The notes beneath the pieces were generated by a model. That model was not told the DNA's origin. It did no database searches and was given only the letters and a program-made list of their open reading frames with translations. From Myotis daubentonii (taxonomy: Eukaryota > Chordata > Mammalia > Chiroptera > Vespertilionidae), in NCBI RefSeq assembly GCF_963259705.1, contig NC_081844.1, positions 32,987,341 to 33,051,340 on the forward strand: a stretch of 64,000 bases of DNA, written 5' to 3'. How positions within the stretch are numbered: the first letter of the stretch is position 1; every line of letters begins with the position of its first letter. Below are positions 23,110-35,400 of this stretch, piece after piece. The translations under genes and the position numbers were made by a program.

Positions 23110-23440
23110 GGAACCTGTGAAGGGGACCTTATTTGGAAATGGCATCTTTGCAGATGTCATTATTGAGATGAGATCATCCTGGATTAGGGAGGCCCCAAAT
23201 CCAAGAGGGTGTCCTTGCAAGAGAAAGACACACAAATAGAGATGCCTGTGTGAAGGTGGTGGCAGAGGCTGTGGTGATGCAGCCCCAATACTAAGGATGC
23301 TGGAGCCCCCCGAAACTGGAAAAGGCAGGTAGGACCTACCCCTGGAGCCTCCAGAGGGAGCTCGGCCCTGGGACAGTCTGGTTTTAGATTTCTGGCCCCA
23401 GAATGTGAGAATAAGTCTCTGCAGTTTAAGCCACCTATCT
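23110..23440 (+). repeat. MaLR-type LTR
   Basis: GACCTTATTTGGAAATGGCA, TTTGCAGATGTCATTATTG, ATCATCCTGGATTAGGG and GTTTAAGCCACCTATCTGTG mark an old ERVL-MaLR LTR. Confidence 0.75.
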
Positions 23441-24440
23441 GTGGTCCTGTCACTGCCACCCTTGCCCAGGGTCCCTTCTCAACTGTCCTTGGTCCTCTCA
23501 CCTCCACCACGTCCTGGGTCCCTCACCCCCGCCCCCCCCCCCCCCATTTCTCACTTTCCCAGTTCCTTTCCTGCTTTGCACCATCACCAAGCCCACCTCC
23601 TACCCAGCTGGGGGACACCCCTTCTCAAGGCATGTCCACCCAATCCATGTTCATACACCACTGGACACGTGCCTAAGGCACAGTGCTCCCCAATCTGTCT
23701 CCTCACTTCCTGACATTTCCTGTTACTCCCATCTCTCCCAGCTTCTGGTGGCACTGGCTCAGACACATCTCCCCAATCTCTGCCTCCATCTTCACAAGTG
23801 CCTCCCTGTGTCTGTGTCCAATGTCTCCTTCATATGACACCAGTTGACTTGGATTAGGGCTACCCTGGCTCAGTATAACCTCACCTTAAGTGCACCTGCA
23901 AAGACCCCAGAGGGTCAGGACTTCCACATGTGATTTTTCGGGGGGACAGTGTCCGGTTCCTCTCTAGGTCTGGTTTCCTTCCCATGTGGTAGTGTCCTGT
24001 GGAATAAGATTACCATGCTCTCTCCTATGTGGGGGTGCCCAATCTTTGCCCCGGCAGGCCCTGAGGCTCAGCCTCTGTAAAACAAGAGTCACTTCTGGTC
24101 CAGCTACACCTATCATTATTTTATGATAAACAAACTTTTGTTTTCTGTGAATTTCCCTTTTCAAATGAAAACTATTGAATGTGAAGAGAATAAGTTGATT
24201 TGAAAGAAACCTGAAGGAAACCACTCTGCAGTGACGTGTGGACGTTGTATGAGGGCAGACGCCTGGGCACACGGTGCTGGGCTGAACCGGGCTCCGCCCC
24301 TGGTGCACAGGGAGGTTCGGTGCCTATAGGGCCGGGTCTGCCTATCAGTGGAAGCTGGGTCCAGGAGCACAGGCTGTCCTGGTGGAACTCTGAGGCCGTA
24401 CACACATACACCCACCACAAACAGCCCCTGGGAGGCCCGG
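23441..24440. other. Spacer downstream of SCAMP4
   Basis: Pyrimidine-rich unique sequence with a short C homopolymer near 23525-23545. No gene recognised. Confidence 0.4.
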
Positions 24441-26260
24441 TCTGCTGCAGAAAGGATGGATTTATTTCCAGAATATTTTCCAGTAACAAAAACTACTTCA
24501 AAATAAAGTAACATAATCAAAAAAACAAAAACACCTACTACAACGTAACCAAGGTGCCATGTACAGTGGGGTGGGGAGTGGGGTGCTCCTGTGTGTTCAT
24601 GCTGCGCCTGGTTAACCGGCTCCGTTACTAATGGCATCCAGTCACAATGAGATTCAGTCCACAATGCCCAGAGTGAGCCATCTGTCAGTCATAGGAAGCT
24701 GGCTTGGGGATGTTACTGGGAACCCGGGGAACCTAGGGCTTTGTTTTCCATCCAGGAGGACTTGCCCTTCAGGGACCCAGGCCCAGGCGCTTCCTCAGGG
24801 GCCATGGCCACCTTCAGACACCATGTGGCGTTCGGCACAAGAAAGCAAAGCAAGCGAACATGGACACATTCTGGCCATGCTGGAGCTTCTGGAGAGGATG
24901 GCATCCCAGCAGAGCGTGGTGTGAGAGGGATGGGTCCATGGCCTGCCCCAGGGGACAGGCAGGCAGGAGCCAAGGGGCAGCATTACTGGAAGCCTGGACA
25001 ACATGGGCTGAGAGGCCATCAGGGCACCTCCCTCAGCCCGTCCATTCACCAAGGTGCTGTGGCAATACCCACACAACATCCAGTTCCTCCATCTCAGAAG
25101 GAACTAGAAGAATTGAGAGGAGAAAAGAAGTGACGGTATTTAGATTCCTCAGTAAGGCACAGAGACTTGTCACATCTTGTTTCCTCCTGAAAGGCTGTTC
25201 TCCTGAGAAATGTGATCTGCTTCCACAAATCCAGAAAATGGCCGTGTGGATCACAGCCTGAGTGGCTGGCCCAGCACTCACACCTCTAGACGGCGGTAAC
25301 CCTGGGGCCATACACACTCTGATGAGATGCACCTGTTTTCCTGTTTGCACGGTGGGGAGAGAAGCCCATGTCCCCACTGAAGAGTTTAGTCCCAGGTTCT
25401 GAATCTCGATGAACATCCTGCCGAGGTTCCCTGTACAGGAGCAGCCAGCCCAGGCATTGGAGTTCTAACACGTGGGAGAAGAGCGCGTCTCTGGGGGAGA
25501 GCAACGGTGGACAGAAAGGCTGGAAGCAAGCTGGTCAATGGTCATGAACAGCAGTTGAGGACCAGTGCAGAGAACTGGGACAGATGGACAGGGAAAAGCT
25601 GAGATCATGGCACTGAGGCAGTGAATTGGCCTCTGGCCATCCCCGTGAGCTCCCAGCTGCAAATGGATAAACTCAGGACAAAATGTTGAGTAACCAGCTG
25701 TGCATCAAGTGTCTACATCACCAGCAGGGAAGAACCTCCCTCTTCCTGAGCACTGGGCGAGGGTGATGGCCCTGACAGGAGTGGGGTGAATTTGAGGAGC
25801 CCTTCTTAGCGTCCCCAGCACTGGCATGGAGGGCGGCCAGCCTCCTTCCAAAATCAGTCCTCTGAGACCCCAAGGGGAGAGGGTGTGGCTGCTGCAGTGG
25901 ACATTATGTGACCAAAAGTTTTCAGGAGCAAGAGAGGCATCCTTCTGCTGGCTGGCAGGACCAGCCGACTTCTGGGCAGTGCTTGCAAGGACCTCTGCTC
26001 TTGGATGTGAGATGAGCTATGGGCACGGGTCCCTGAGAGCTGCTGGGGTCTGCCATCCCACCTGGAAAAGGTCCTGGTGGCCACCAACCCCTGCTGCCAT
26101 CCTGGCTGGGGGAGGAGCCTACCTGCCACCTGGGAGGGACAGGGGACAGATGCTTAGGGCTTCACTGGACCCAGCGTGGATAGGGAGTGGATAGGGAATG
26201 GATAGGGAGGAGGAGGAGGGCTGGTGGTGGCAGGCAAGCAACAAGACCAGTCAGCTCCCT
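24441..26260 (-). other. SCAMP4: Predicted SCAMP4 3' UTR
   Basis: Free of recognisable transposons, unlike the flanks, and continuous from the stop at 26261 to the AATAAA at 24466. The cleavage site is inferred. Confidence 0.55.
24461..24466 (-). terminator. SCAMP4: Probable SCAMP4 polyadenylation signal
   Basis: The minus strand reads CTGGAAATAAATCCATCC. It is the first canonical AATAAA clearly placed downstream of the SCAMP4 stop in non-repeat sequence. It predicts a 3' UTR of about 1.8 kb. Confidence 0.6.
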
Positions 26261-26440
26261 CTAAGGCCACTGGCTACCACTGGCTGGATAGGTGGGTACA
26301 GTGGGGTACTCAGGCAGGCTATTCCCTGAGAAGTTGTTGAACTGGGCCTCCCGAGACAGTGGGTCCCGCCAAGTGCCGTTGTTCCACTCTGTCTGTGCCT
26401 TCTGGAAGCTTCCACCGGTTCCCCGGTAGATCCTGTGTAC
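26261..26440 (-). CDS. SCAMP4: SCAMP4 last coding exon
   Basis: Sixty codons including TAG at 26263-26261. It begins [19 protein letters not shown] after acceptor CCCTGCAG (AG at 26442-26441) and encodes the cytosolic C-terminal tail with [15 protein letters not shown]. Confidence 0.95.
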   Translation of the reverse strand, partial: VHRIYRGTGGSFQKAQTEWNNGTWRDPLSREAQFNNFSGNSLPEYPTVPTYPASGSQWP

Positions 26441-29400
26441 CTGCAGGGCAGAGGGTGGTAGCAGAGGACAAAGATCAGTACTTCTGTGAGTGATGTGGAG
26501 GCCGCTCACGTTTAAGGTTGTGTTTTTCTTAAAGGAAGTACAAAAGCCACAGAAAGGTCTGCGGAAACTTTAGAAAACATGTTGAATCTAAGACTGAACT
26601 CAGAAGACCCAGCTGTGAGCCACAGCCCCTGGTGCCTCTTGGTGCTGACCTCTGTTGCCCTGTGAGGCCCACCACATGTCTGTCATGGAAAGAGGCTCAT
26701 CCTGTCATGGATTTGGGGCTTTTCTCTTCCTGTGACTGCCCCTACTCAACACCCAGTGCCCGGAGGCAGCTCTGGGTACTCTTGGGCAGTGGTTGGAATG
26801 GAGAAATCCACAAGAAACTTGTATGACAATCATTTGATGGCCTCCTGACATGGGAGTGTCAGGCCCAGACAGTGCACATAGCCATCCCTGGGTGCTAGTA
26901 GTGATCTCCACAGCAGAGACCCCTGGGGACAGACCACTGACTCCCCACCAACCAGAAAGGCTGAGCTGACCTGCCCTGGAGCATGTGGGGTAAGCTGTTT
27001 TATTTCATTTTCCTTTAACTACAAATTTGAATTTAACTACAAATGACAACACATAGCCAGTGTGGACAGATGGAGCAGTGTGGACCTGTGTGTGCTGGGG
27101 ACACACCCAAAGGTAGGTGTAGTCAGTAGCAGCTGACACTGTGCCATTTCCCCAAGTCCTTTGTCCTTGGAAGGCCACTGTGGGCAGACAGGTGGGGTGT
27201 TGGCCTGAGCCGTTGCGGGTCCTGACTCAGAGAGACTTCCCTGCTGATGGAAATCATGTCACTTCCCGGACAATGTACTGTCTCTTGCTCCTGAAACAGG
27301 AATGAGACAAGTCCCCAGGGCCAGGAAGGTCAGGTGACAGGATGCATGGGAAGAAACCAGACGTCTCAGGACCCAGAGGACTTACCTTCATGATCACAAT
27401 GGCCATCATGGCGGCTGACATTGTGAACATGATGGCCGGAAACAGCATGACCACTGCAGCTCCAACACTGGTCTGGAAGAACCCGATCGCTGCCAGCCAA
27501 CCACTGGAAGGGGTAAGAGAGAGTGTGGGCGCCAGCATATCTGCCGGACAAGGGACCACTACCCTTCATATGTAAAGAGCTCTGAAAAAGGAAAAGGGGA
27601 ACGACCTGCAGAGCAGTGGGAAATTCTCCCAAGGACTACCGAGGGGTCAATAAACTCACGAAATAATGCCCAAACCCACCAATAAAGTCACGCAAGTTAG
27701 GACAAGTATCATTCTCCTACCGTCTATGGGCAAATGTCATGCATATAGGAAATGGAGACATGAACACCACTCTGTTAGTGGCAGTGTACACCCTTTCTGG
27801 AGGGCATGTGGCATTATCTGTAAAAAGACTCTTACCCCAACTGTTTTAATTCTAAGAACTTACACGACAACAATTGTTTGGAATAAGGAGAAACTGGGAG
27901 TACCCGACACGAGCACTGGCTGGGAACAAGAACGTAAATTATGCTACAGCCACACGACAGATTACTAAGGAGATGGTAAAAAATAAGAGGGGAAAAGGAA
28001 GTTGAAGCTCAGCCGGCACAGCAAGGTCTATGAAATAAGAACATCACTGGCCCGCATGAAAAAGACTGTCCATCTGTTTATACATGCTCCCTCTGGGAAG
28101 GGAAGTCAAGAAACACAGTATTTTTTAGAATATTTTTTCTTAACAAGTAGTAAAACCACAGAGTTCAAAGATTAGGAAATTTGAAAGAATATACAATAAA
28201 CAATCTCTCTCCTGCCAACCCCCCCCTCCACCCCCCATCTCAGAGGGAACCAATGTGATCTGTTTGCTACGTATTCTTCCACAGGATGTTTATGAAAACA
28301 TGCATGTGTACACTACAGGCACATGCAAACACAGTACCCGCTCCCGCTCTGTGAATGGAGGAGGAACATTCTACATACACTGCTTTGCACTGTGAGCAAA
28401 ACTGGGCAATGGAGGGCGCAGGTGGGCACTGGGAGAGATGGACAGGCAGCTAAGGCGGGGCAGCTGGACCCTGTCCTACAGGGAAGGGGATCACCCTCAG
28501 GCGCCTGGAGGGGAGGAGGCACTGCCTGTGATGGGGATCTCCCACTAGATCTGGAGCCCTAGAACAGGAGGCCGAGTAGGTGGCGGTGGAGATGGGGCCC
28601 AGTCTGAGGATCATGGTCTCTGAGGGTCAATATACCTACAGTTGGAACTGTAGAATGGGGAGCCTGCTCCGTGGCACTGCCTCCCAGACTCACCAAGGAG
28701 TGAGCTGGCAACTGCCAGCTTCTCAAAGAACAAGCTCATCTATGACCCAGAATGACATCCCTTGCAACAGCAGGTGATAAACTGGCCTCAATCAGCTACA
28801 AACAGATGACAGAGTAAGCCTGCTATACCCCAACCATATCCAGAGAGGCCAAGACATGCAGGACGGGGAACAGGAGGATGGAGAGAGGCCTGGGCACAGA
28901 GGGAGGGACAGGGCAGGGAACAAGGGAGCCAGGGGTGCCAGGTGCTCCCCCAGAGCCACTCAGCCAGGGGCACAAGGGGCCAGAACTAGGGAGAAGGGGC
29001 AGAACAGGAGAAAAGACAGCAGGGGACACAGCCTGCAAAATCTGTGGAAGAATCTGGCAGTTCCTCAGAAGGTTAAAATTAAAATAAGTTACCTTGCCAC
29101 CTAGCAATGCCATTCCTGGGTATACACTCAAAAGAAAAACACACGTCCACACAAAAACACATAGAAATTTCTCAGCAGCGCTACTAACAATAGCAAAAAA
29201 AAGTAAAAAACAACCTAGGTGTTCATCAGCTGATGAACGGATATACAAAGTGTGGTTCATCCACACAATAGAATATCATTCTGCCATGAAAAGGAGTGAA
29301 GCACTGACACTACAATGTGGATGAACCTTGAACATGCTCAGTGAGAGAAGCCAGACACACAAGGCCACACAGTATGTGATTCCACTCATGTGAAAGTCCA

Positions 29401-32400
29401 GAACAGGGTGAGGACACATTTGTAATACCTTAACTAATAAAAAAATTAAAAAAAGAAAGAAAGTCCAGAACAGGCACATCCACAGGGACAAAAAATACAT
29501 TAATAGTTGTCAGAGGAAGGGGTGACTGTTGATGGGAACAGGGTTTCCTTTGAAGGGTGATGGAATATTCTGGAATTAGATAATGATTACATACAACCCT
29601 GAGAATGTATTAAAAACACTGATTTGTACACCTAAAGCAGGGTTGGGAAACCTTTTTTCTGCCAAGGGCCATTTGGATATTATAACATCACTCATAGGCC
29701 ATACAAAATTATTAACTTAAAAATTAGCCTGCTATATGTGGTCAAACATTTAACCAATCACCCCTAATGCCCTGGCAGGGTCAGACCAAATGATTCCACA
29801 GGCCTTATACAGCCTGTGGGCCAGACGTTCCCCATCCCTGACATTCGGTAAAGGGTGAATTTTTTGTCTCTGTATGTGGAATGTGTCTCAATAAAGCTGT
29901 TACTCTAAAAACCCAAATGTGGGACATTGCACAGGACAGTCAAGCCCACAGATCAGGGAGAGGCAGAAAAAGACACCAACTCATAGAAACAGGCACCGCT
30001 CACCTGGGTCTGACGTGCACACTCTGCTAAAGCAACAATTAAATCATGCCACAGAGCCCCTGGAGGGACTCGGCTGGTTGAGCGTCGTCCCCGTGCACTG
30101 CAGGGCTCCTGGCTCGGTTTCCAGTCAGGGCACATACCTGGTTGCGGGTTTGATCCCCAGTCAGGGAGTATACCGAAGGCAAGTGATAAGTGTTTTTCTC
30201 TCACATTAATGTTTCTCTCTCCCTCTTTCTCTCTTTTCCTCTCTATAAAGATGTCCTCGGGTGAGGATTTTTTAAAAAGGGCTTTCATGGATACTGCTGC
30301 AGAAATGCAAATGGAGCCTGCAGTCTGGGTGGGGGCAAAGGTGTCAGGGAGATGGGTGGATGGCAGCACTCTATCTTGTCCCTGTACACCTCAGGGTAGC
30401 AAGGTTAAAAGGCTATTTAAAAAAGAACAGGAGCCACTCAGCCGGCATGGCTCAGTGGTTGCGCATCGACCTATGAACCAGGTCATGGTTCGATTCCCAG
30501 TCAGGGCACATGCCCAGGTTGTGGGCTCAATCCCCAGTGTGGGGCGTGCGGGAGGCAGCCAATCGATGATTCTCTCTCGTCATTGATGTTTCTATCTCTC
30601 TCTTCCTCTCCCTCCCATCATGGTCATATTTACATATGATATGTTCAGATATCCTAAGTGTCCTTTTTTATAGATTCACAGGAATGTGTTTGCAGAGCAG
30701 ACCAGTGTGTAGGGAGTGACAGGTCCACATGACACAGGACTGGCGGGAGTGGGTGACTGTCACAGGGGCACTCTTGAGAGCATCGCTTCTGCTTGGGGAT
30801 GAGCTGAAAGTCTCCCCTGAAAACTGTCCCCTCTGGTCCTTGCTCTCACCCCACCAGGAAGTCCCTCTACCCTGTTCAACCCTGGAGAAAAAAGATGCCT
30901 GAGCCCTAGCCGATTTGGCTCAGCAGATAGAGCATCAAACTGTGGACTGAAGGGTCCCAGGTTCAATTCCAGTCAAGGGCATATGCCTGGGTTGTGGGCT
31001 CAATCCCCAGTGTGGAGCATGCAGGAGGCAGCCTATCAGTGATTCTCTCCCATCACTGATGATTCTCTCTCTCTCTCCCTCTCCTTTTCTCTCTGAAATA
31101 AATAAAATATATTAAAAAAAAAAAATGCCCAAGTGCCCTGGCTGGTGTGCTCAATGGTTAGAGCATTTGCCCACACACTGAAAGGTCAAGGGTTCATTTT
31201 CCAATCAAGAGCATGTACCTGGCCCTAACTGGTTTGGCTCAGTGGATAGAGCGTCGGCCTGCAGACTGAAGAGTCCCAGGTTCAATTCTGGTCAAGGGCA
31301 TGTACCTTGGTTGTGGGCACATCCCCAGTAGGAGGTGTGCAGGAGGCAGCTGATTGATGTTTCTCCCATCAATGTTCCTAACTCTCTCTCTCTCTCCCTT
31401 CCTCTCTGTAAAAAATCAATAAAATATATTTTTAAAAAAGAAAAGAATAAAAAGAGAGCATGTACCTGTACCTTGGTAGCAGGTTAGATCCCTGCCCCTG
31501 GCAGGGTGCATGCAGGAGGCAACCTATCGATGTTTCTCCCTCTCCCTCTCCCTCTCTCTCTCTCCCCCTATTTGTGTCTCTACCCCACTTCCACTCTCTC
31601 TAAAAATCAGTGGGAAAAAATGTCCTTATCTGAGGATTAACAAAACAACAAGATGCCCGTGCATGCCTGTAGTGCAAACCAGATGGTGGGGGGACATTTG
31701 GGAATTGAACTCTGGGGGCTCCTCTCCCCGACAGGGGAGCTGCCTGGCCCTAAAATACCTCTGCAACTACATCATTCGCACTGAGCACCTGCTCTCCTCC
31801 TGGAGTCTGGAATCTTGTACCTGCCAGGCAGAGCAGGGTCCACATGACCAACCCCAATGAGAGCCCTAGGTACTGCACCTTCTGCACATGGTCACATTTC
31901 ATTTTGGGGTAATTAAGTGTATTCTGTGGGACCCCACCAGGAGAGGACGCTGGAAGCTTGCATCTGATCCCCCCTCAACTTGTCCTACACACCTATTCCC
32001 TCAGCTCATTTTGCTGTCCTGTTTCTGTATAAACCACAGCCAAGAGCACAACCATCTGCGGAGTCCTGACGTCCTCTCCGAGAATCACTGCACCTGAAAG
32101 ACTGAGATAGCACCTTACCGGTCCTCCGGTATCTGGGAGGACCAAGGAGAAACCCAGGTCCACACAAAGCGCATGTCATCACCAACAGGAAGAGCAACAA
32201 CAGGAAGATGTAGGGACATGCATTCTAGAAATGATCTCAGGAGAAAAGCAGATGATTTTGAGGCTCTACAGAGAAGGGCAGAAGAGACAGCAGGAAATGG
32301 ACAGTAAGGAAGGAGCTGAGAGGCGGGGTCTGAAGACGCCGTGAAAACTCACATGAGCCTCAAGAAACAAACAAAACTGTATGACTTCTCACTGCCGAGG

Positions 32401-35400
32401 ACGGGCCACGGCGGCTCTCCCAGTGTACACAGGGAACGACAGGGAGGAAAACCACAGAAATGATGGCAATAGGCATCCCAAAGCAAGACCCAGGCCTAGC
32501 CGGTTTGGCTCAGTGGATAGAGCATCGGCCTGCAGACTGAAGGGTCCCGGGTTCGATTCCAGTCAAGGGCACATGCCTGGGTTGCGGGCTCGATCCCCAG
32601 TGGAGGGCGCGCAGGAGGCAGTGGATTGATTCTCTCTCATCATTGATGTTTCTATCTCTCTCTTCCTATCCCTTCCTCTCTGCACTCAATAAAAATATAT
32701 TTTTTTAAAAAGACCCAGAAAAAGTGGACCAAGAGGACTCAAGGACATGACATAAGAAAATATCCCTCCCCTAACCGGTTTGGCTCAGTGGATAGAGTGT
32801 CGGCCTGCGGACTGAAGGGTCCCAGGTTCGATTCCGGTCAAGGGCATGTACCTTGGTTGCAGGCACATCCCCATTAGGGGGTGTGCAGGAGGCAGCTGAT
32901 CGATGATTCTCTCTCATCGATGTTTCAAACTCTCTCTCTTTCTCCCTTCCTCTCTGTAAAAAATCAATAAAAAATATTTTTTTAAAAAAAGAAAGAAAAT
33001 GTTCCTGAATCGGGAGCTCTAACTACAGAGAGAATGAACTACTGTCATTCAGAAAACAATCAACTGAAAGGCCAAACACATCATGGCACTCCCAGGCAGT
33101 TCCCGTGTGAAGAGAGCCAACCGGAATGCCTCTTACCCAACACTGGACACCAAAGACACCACCTGTGGCTGGTAACAGCCCCGATGTCCTGGTCCCAGTA
33201 ACTCTCGACACGTCTGTCATCTCATGTGGTAAAGGGACTTTGCAGGTAGGATGAAGTTAAGGCCATGAAATGGGGATGACCCTGGATTACCCAGGGAGCT
33301 CAGTGTCATCACAGGGTCCTCACATGAGGGAGGCAGGAAGGACAGTAGAAGTTTGGGAGAGGCTGCACTGCTGGCTGTGAAGATGGAGGAAGGGGCCATG
33401 AGCCAGAGATGTAGCACCCTCAAAGCTGGAAAAGGCAGGAAATGATTCTCCCCTGGAGCCTCCGAAAGGACCAGCCCCACCCACACCTGGGTTTAGCACA
33501 TGAGACCCATGTTGCACTCCCCCAAACTGGAAATAAGAAGTTTGTTTCATTTTAAGTCACTAAGTTGGAAGTAACTTGTTACAGCAGCCATGGAAATGTC
33601 ATCTAATACTCTAAAATCAAGCAAACAGAAGGCCGAATCTCTCTAGATCAGCGGTTCTCAACCTGTGGGTCGCGACCCCTTTGGTGGTTGAACCACCCTT
33701 TCACAGGGGTCGCCTAAGACCATCCTGCATATCAGATATTTACATTATGATTCATAACAGCAGCAACATTACAGTTATGAAGCACCAACGAAAATAATTT
33801 TATGGTTGGGTCACAATATGAGGAACTATATTTAAAGGGCCAGAAGGCTGAGAACCACTGCTCTAGAGGGTGGGCTCACAGGTTGCTGTTCTCCAAACTT
33901 TCCTCCTGGGACACACTGCTGGCCCATGCCTACCGGTCTCTTCCTTGTGGCCAGTGTGGCTGATAATCAAGCATTCACAGGCACTGGGTGCCAATGTGGA
34001 GCAGACACCCTGCCCCTCAACCTGGCACCTCCTTGGAGCATTTACAAAAGCAGGAAGTAAATGTCTGTTCTCCATCAGCCGTCAGAAGTTGGGGTCTATG
34101 TTACAGTCTCAGCCCGCACTGACTGACACAGGTATTCACGCACATGTCTATAGTTAACACCCACTGCCGAAACCGGTTTGGCTCAGTGGATAGAGCGTCG
34201 GCCTGTGGACTGAAGGGTCCCAGGTTCGGTTCCGGTCAAGGGCATGTACCTGGGTTGCGGGCACATCCCCAGTGGGGGATGTGCGGGAGGCAGCTGATCG
34301 ATGTTTCTCTCTCATCGATGTTTCTGACTCTCTATCTCTCTCCCTTCCTCTCTGTAAAAAATCAATAAAATGTATAAAAAAAAAAAGGGTTTATAGTTAA
34401 CACCCACCAAGGCGGCCACGTTCACTGACTTACCAAGCACCCCATCCTGAGAAGCCGACAGCCTGGAAGACGGTCAAGACAAACTGGGCTCCGAAGATAA
34501 AGAAAAATGTCATGAAATTGAAGGAACTGTCGGCCCTGGAGAGCGAGAGGAATGACCATTATGGCTGCGCCAGCCTCTCAGTGACAACAACCCAGAGGAG
34601 AATGTGAGGCAGAGACAGCAACACAGAAATATTCTCCCTTCTTCAGGTACGACCTGCATGAATTACTGCACACATGCTCACACAAGTCTCTGACCATGAG
34701 GGGCCTAAACACTGCCCCTCTGAAAAGATGCTGCACTGATGGGTTCCTTACTGGAAAGGTGTATAACAGTGATGGCAAACCTATGACACACATGTCAGAG
34801 GTGACATACGAACTCATTTTTTTGGTTGATTTTTCTTTGTTAAATGGCATTTAAATATATAAAATAAATATCAAAAATATAAATCTTTGTTTTACTATGG
34901 TTGCAAAGATCAAAAAATTTCTATATGTGACACGGCACCAGAGTTAAGTTAGGGTTTTTCAAAATGCTGACACGCTGAGTTCAAAAGGTTCGCCATCACT
35001 GGTGTATAAGAACTCCTACCTCCTAAGGATGGGATTTAGGGACCATCCAGGAGCAATACACCTGAGTAGCAGGGGGCTGGCTGGGGGCCAATGTTCATAG
35101 AAGCAGGTTATGTCCAAAGGGGCTGGGGAGGGGATAGGGGTGACTGCTAAGGGGGATGGGGCTTCTGAAGCAGTGAAAATGTTCTGGAATTGGATGTGAT
35201 GAGTGTACAACCTTCTGAAGACTCTAGAAACACTCAAATATTAGGTGAGTTGTATGGAATGTGAAATAGAACTCAATAGAGTTATTAAAAGACAATACAA
35301 CAGGTATCTGTGGGTTGTAGTGCGCAGACCCCGATACAAGCTGCCATCCAAACTAGACAAGAGAAAGGGAGGGGTACTAGCACCTGGGTTAGGGTGACAG

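Larger units (their letters stand above)
29040..29900 (+). repeat. Old L1 3' UTR copy
   Basis: GGCAGTTCCTCAGAAGGTTA, CCATTCCTGGGTATACACTC, GGTGTTCATCAGCTGATGAAC, CAATAGAATATCATTCTGCC, GAGAGAAGCCAGACACACAA and TTCTGGAATTAGATAATGA follow the L1M order. It is interrupted by a 51-bp retroinsertion (29408-29458) and a hAT-like element (29638-29840). Confidence 0.85.

Noticed and set aside
31134..31650. Closely spaced similar repeats reminiscent of a CRISPR-type array
   Set aside because: They are nested SINEs of about 200 bases in a mammalian genome; no short regular repeat-spacer pattern exists.
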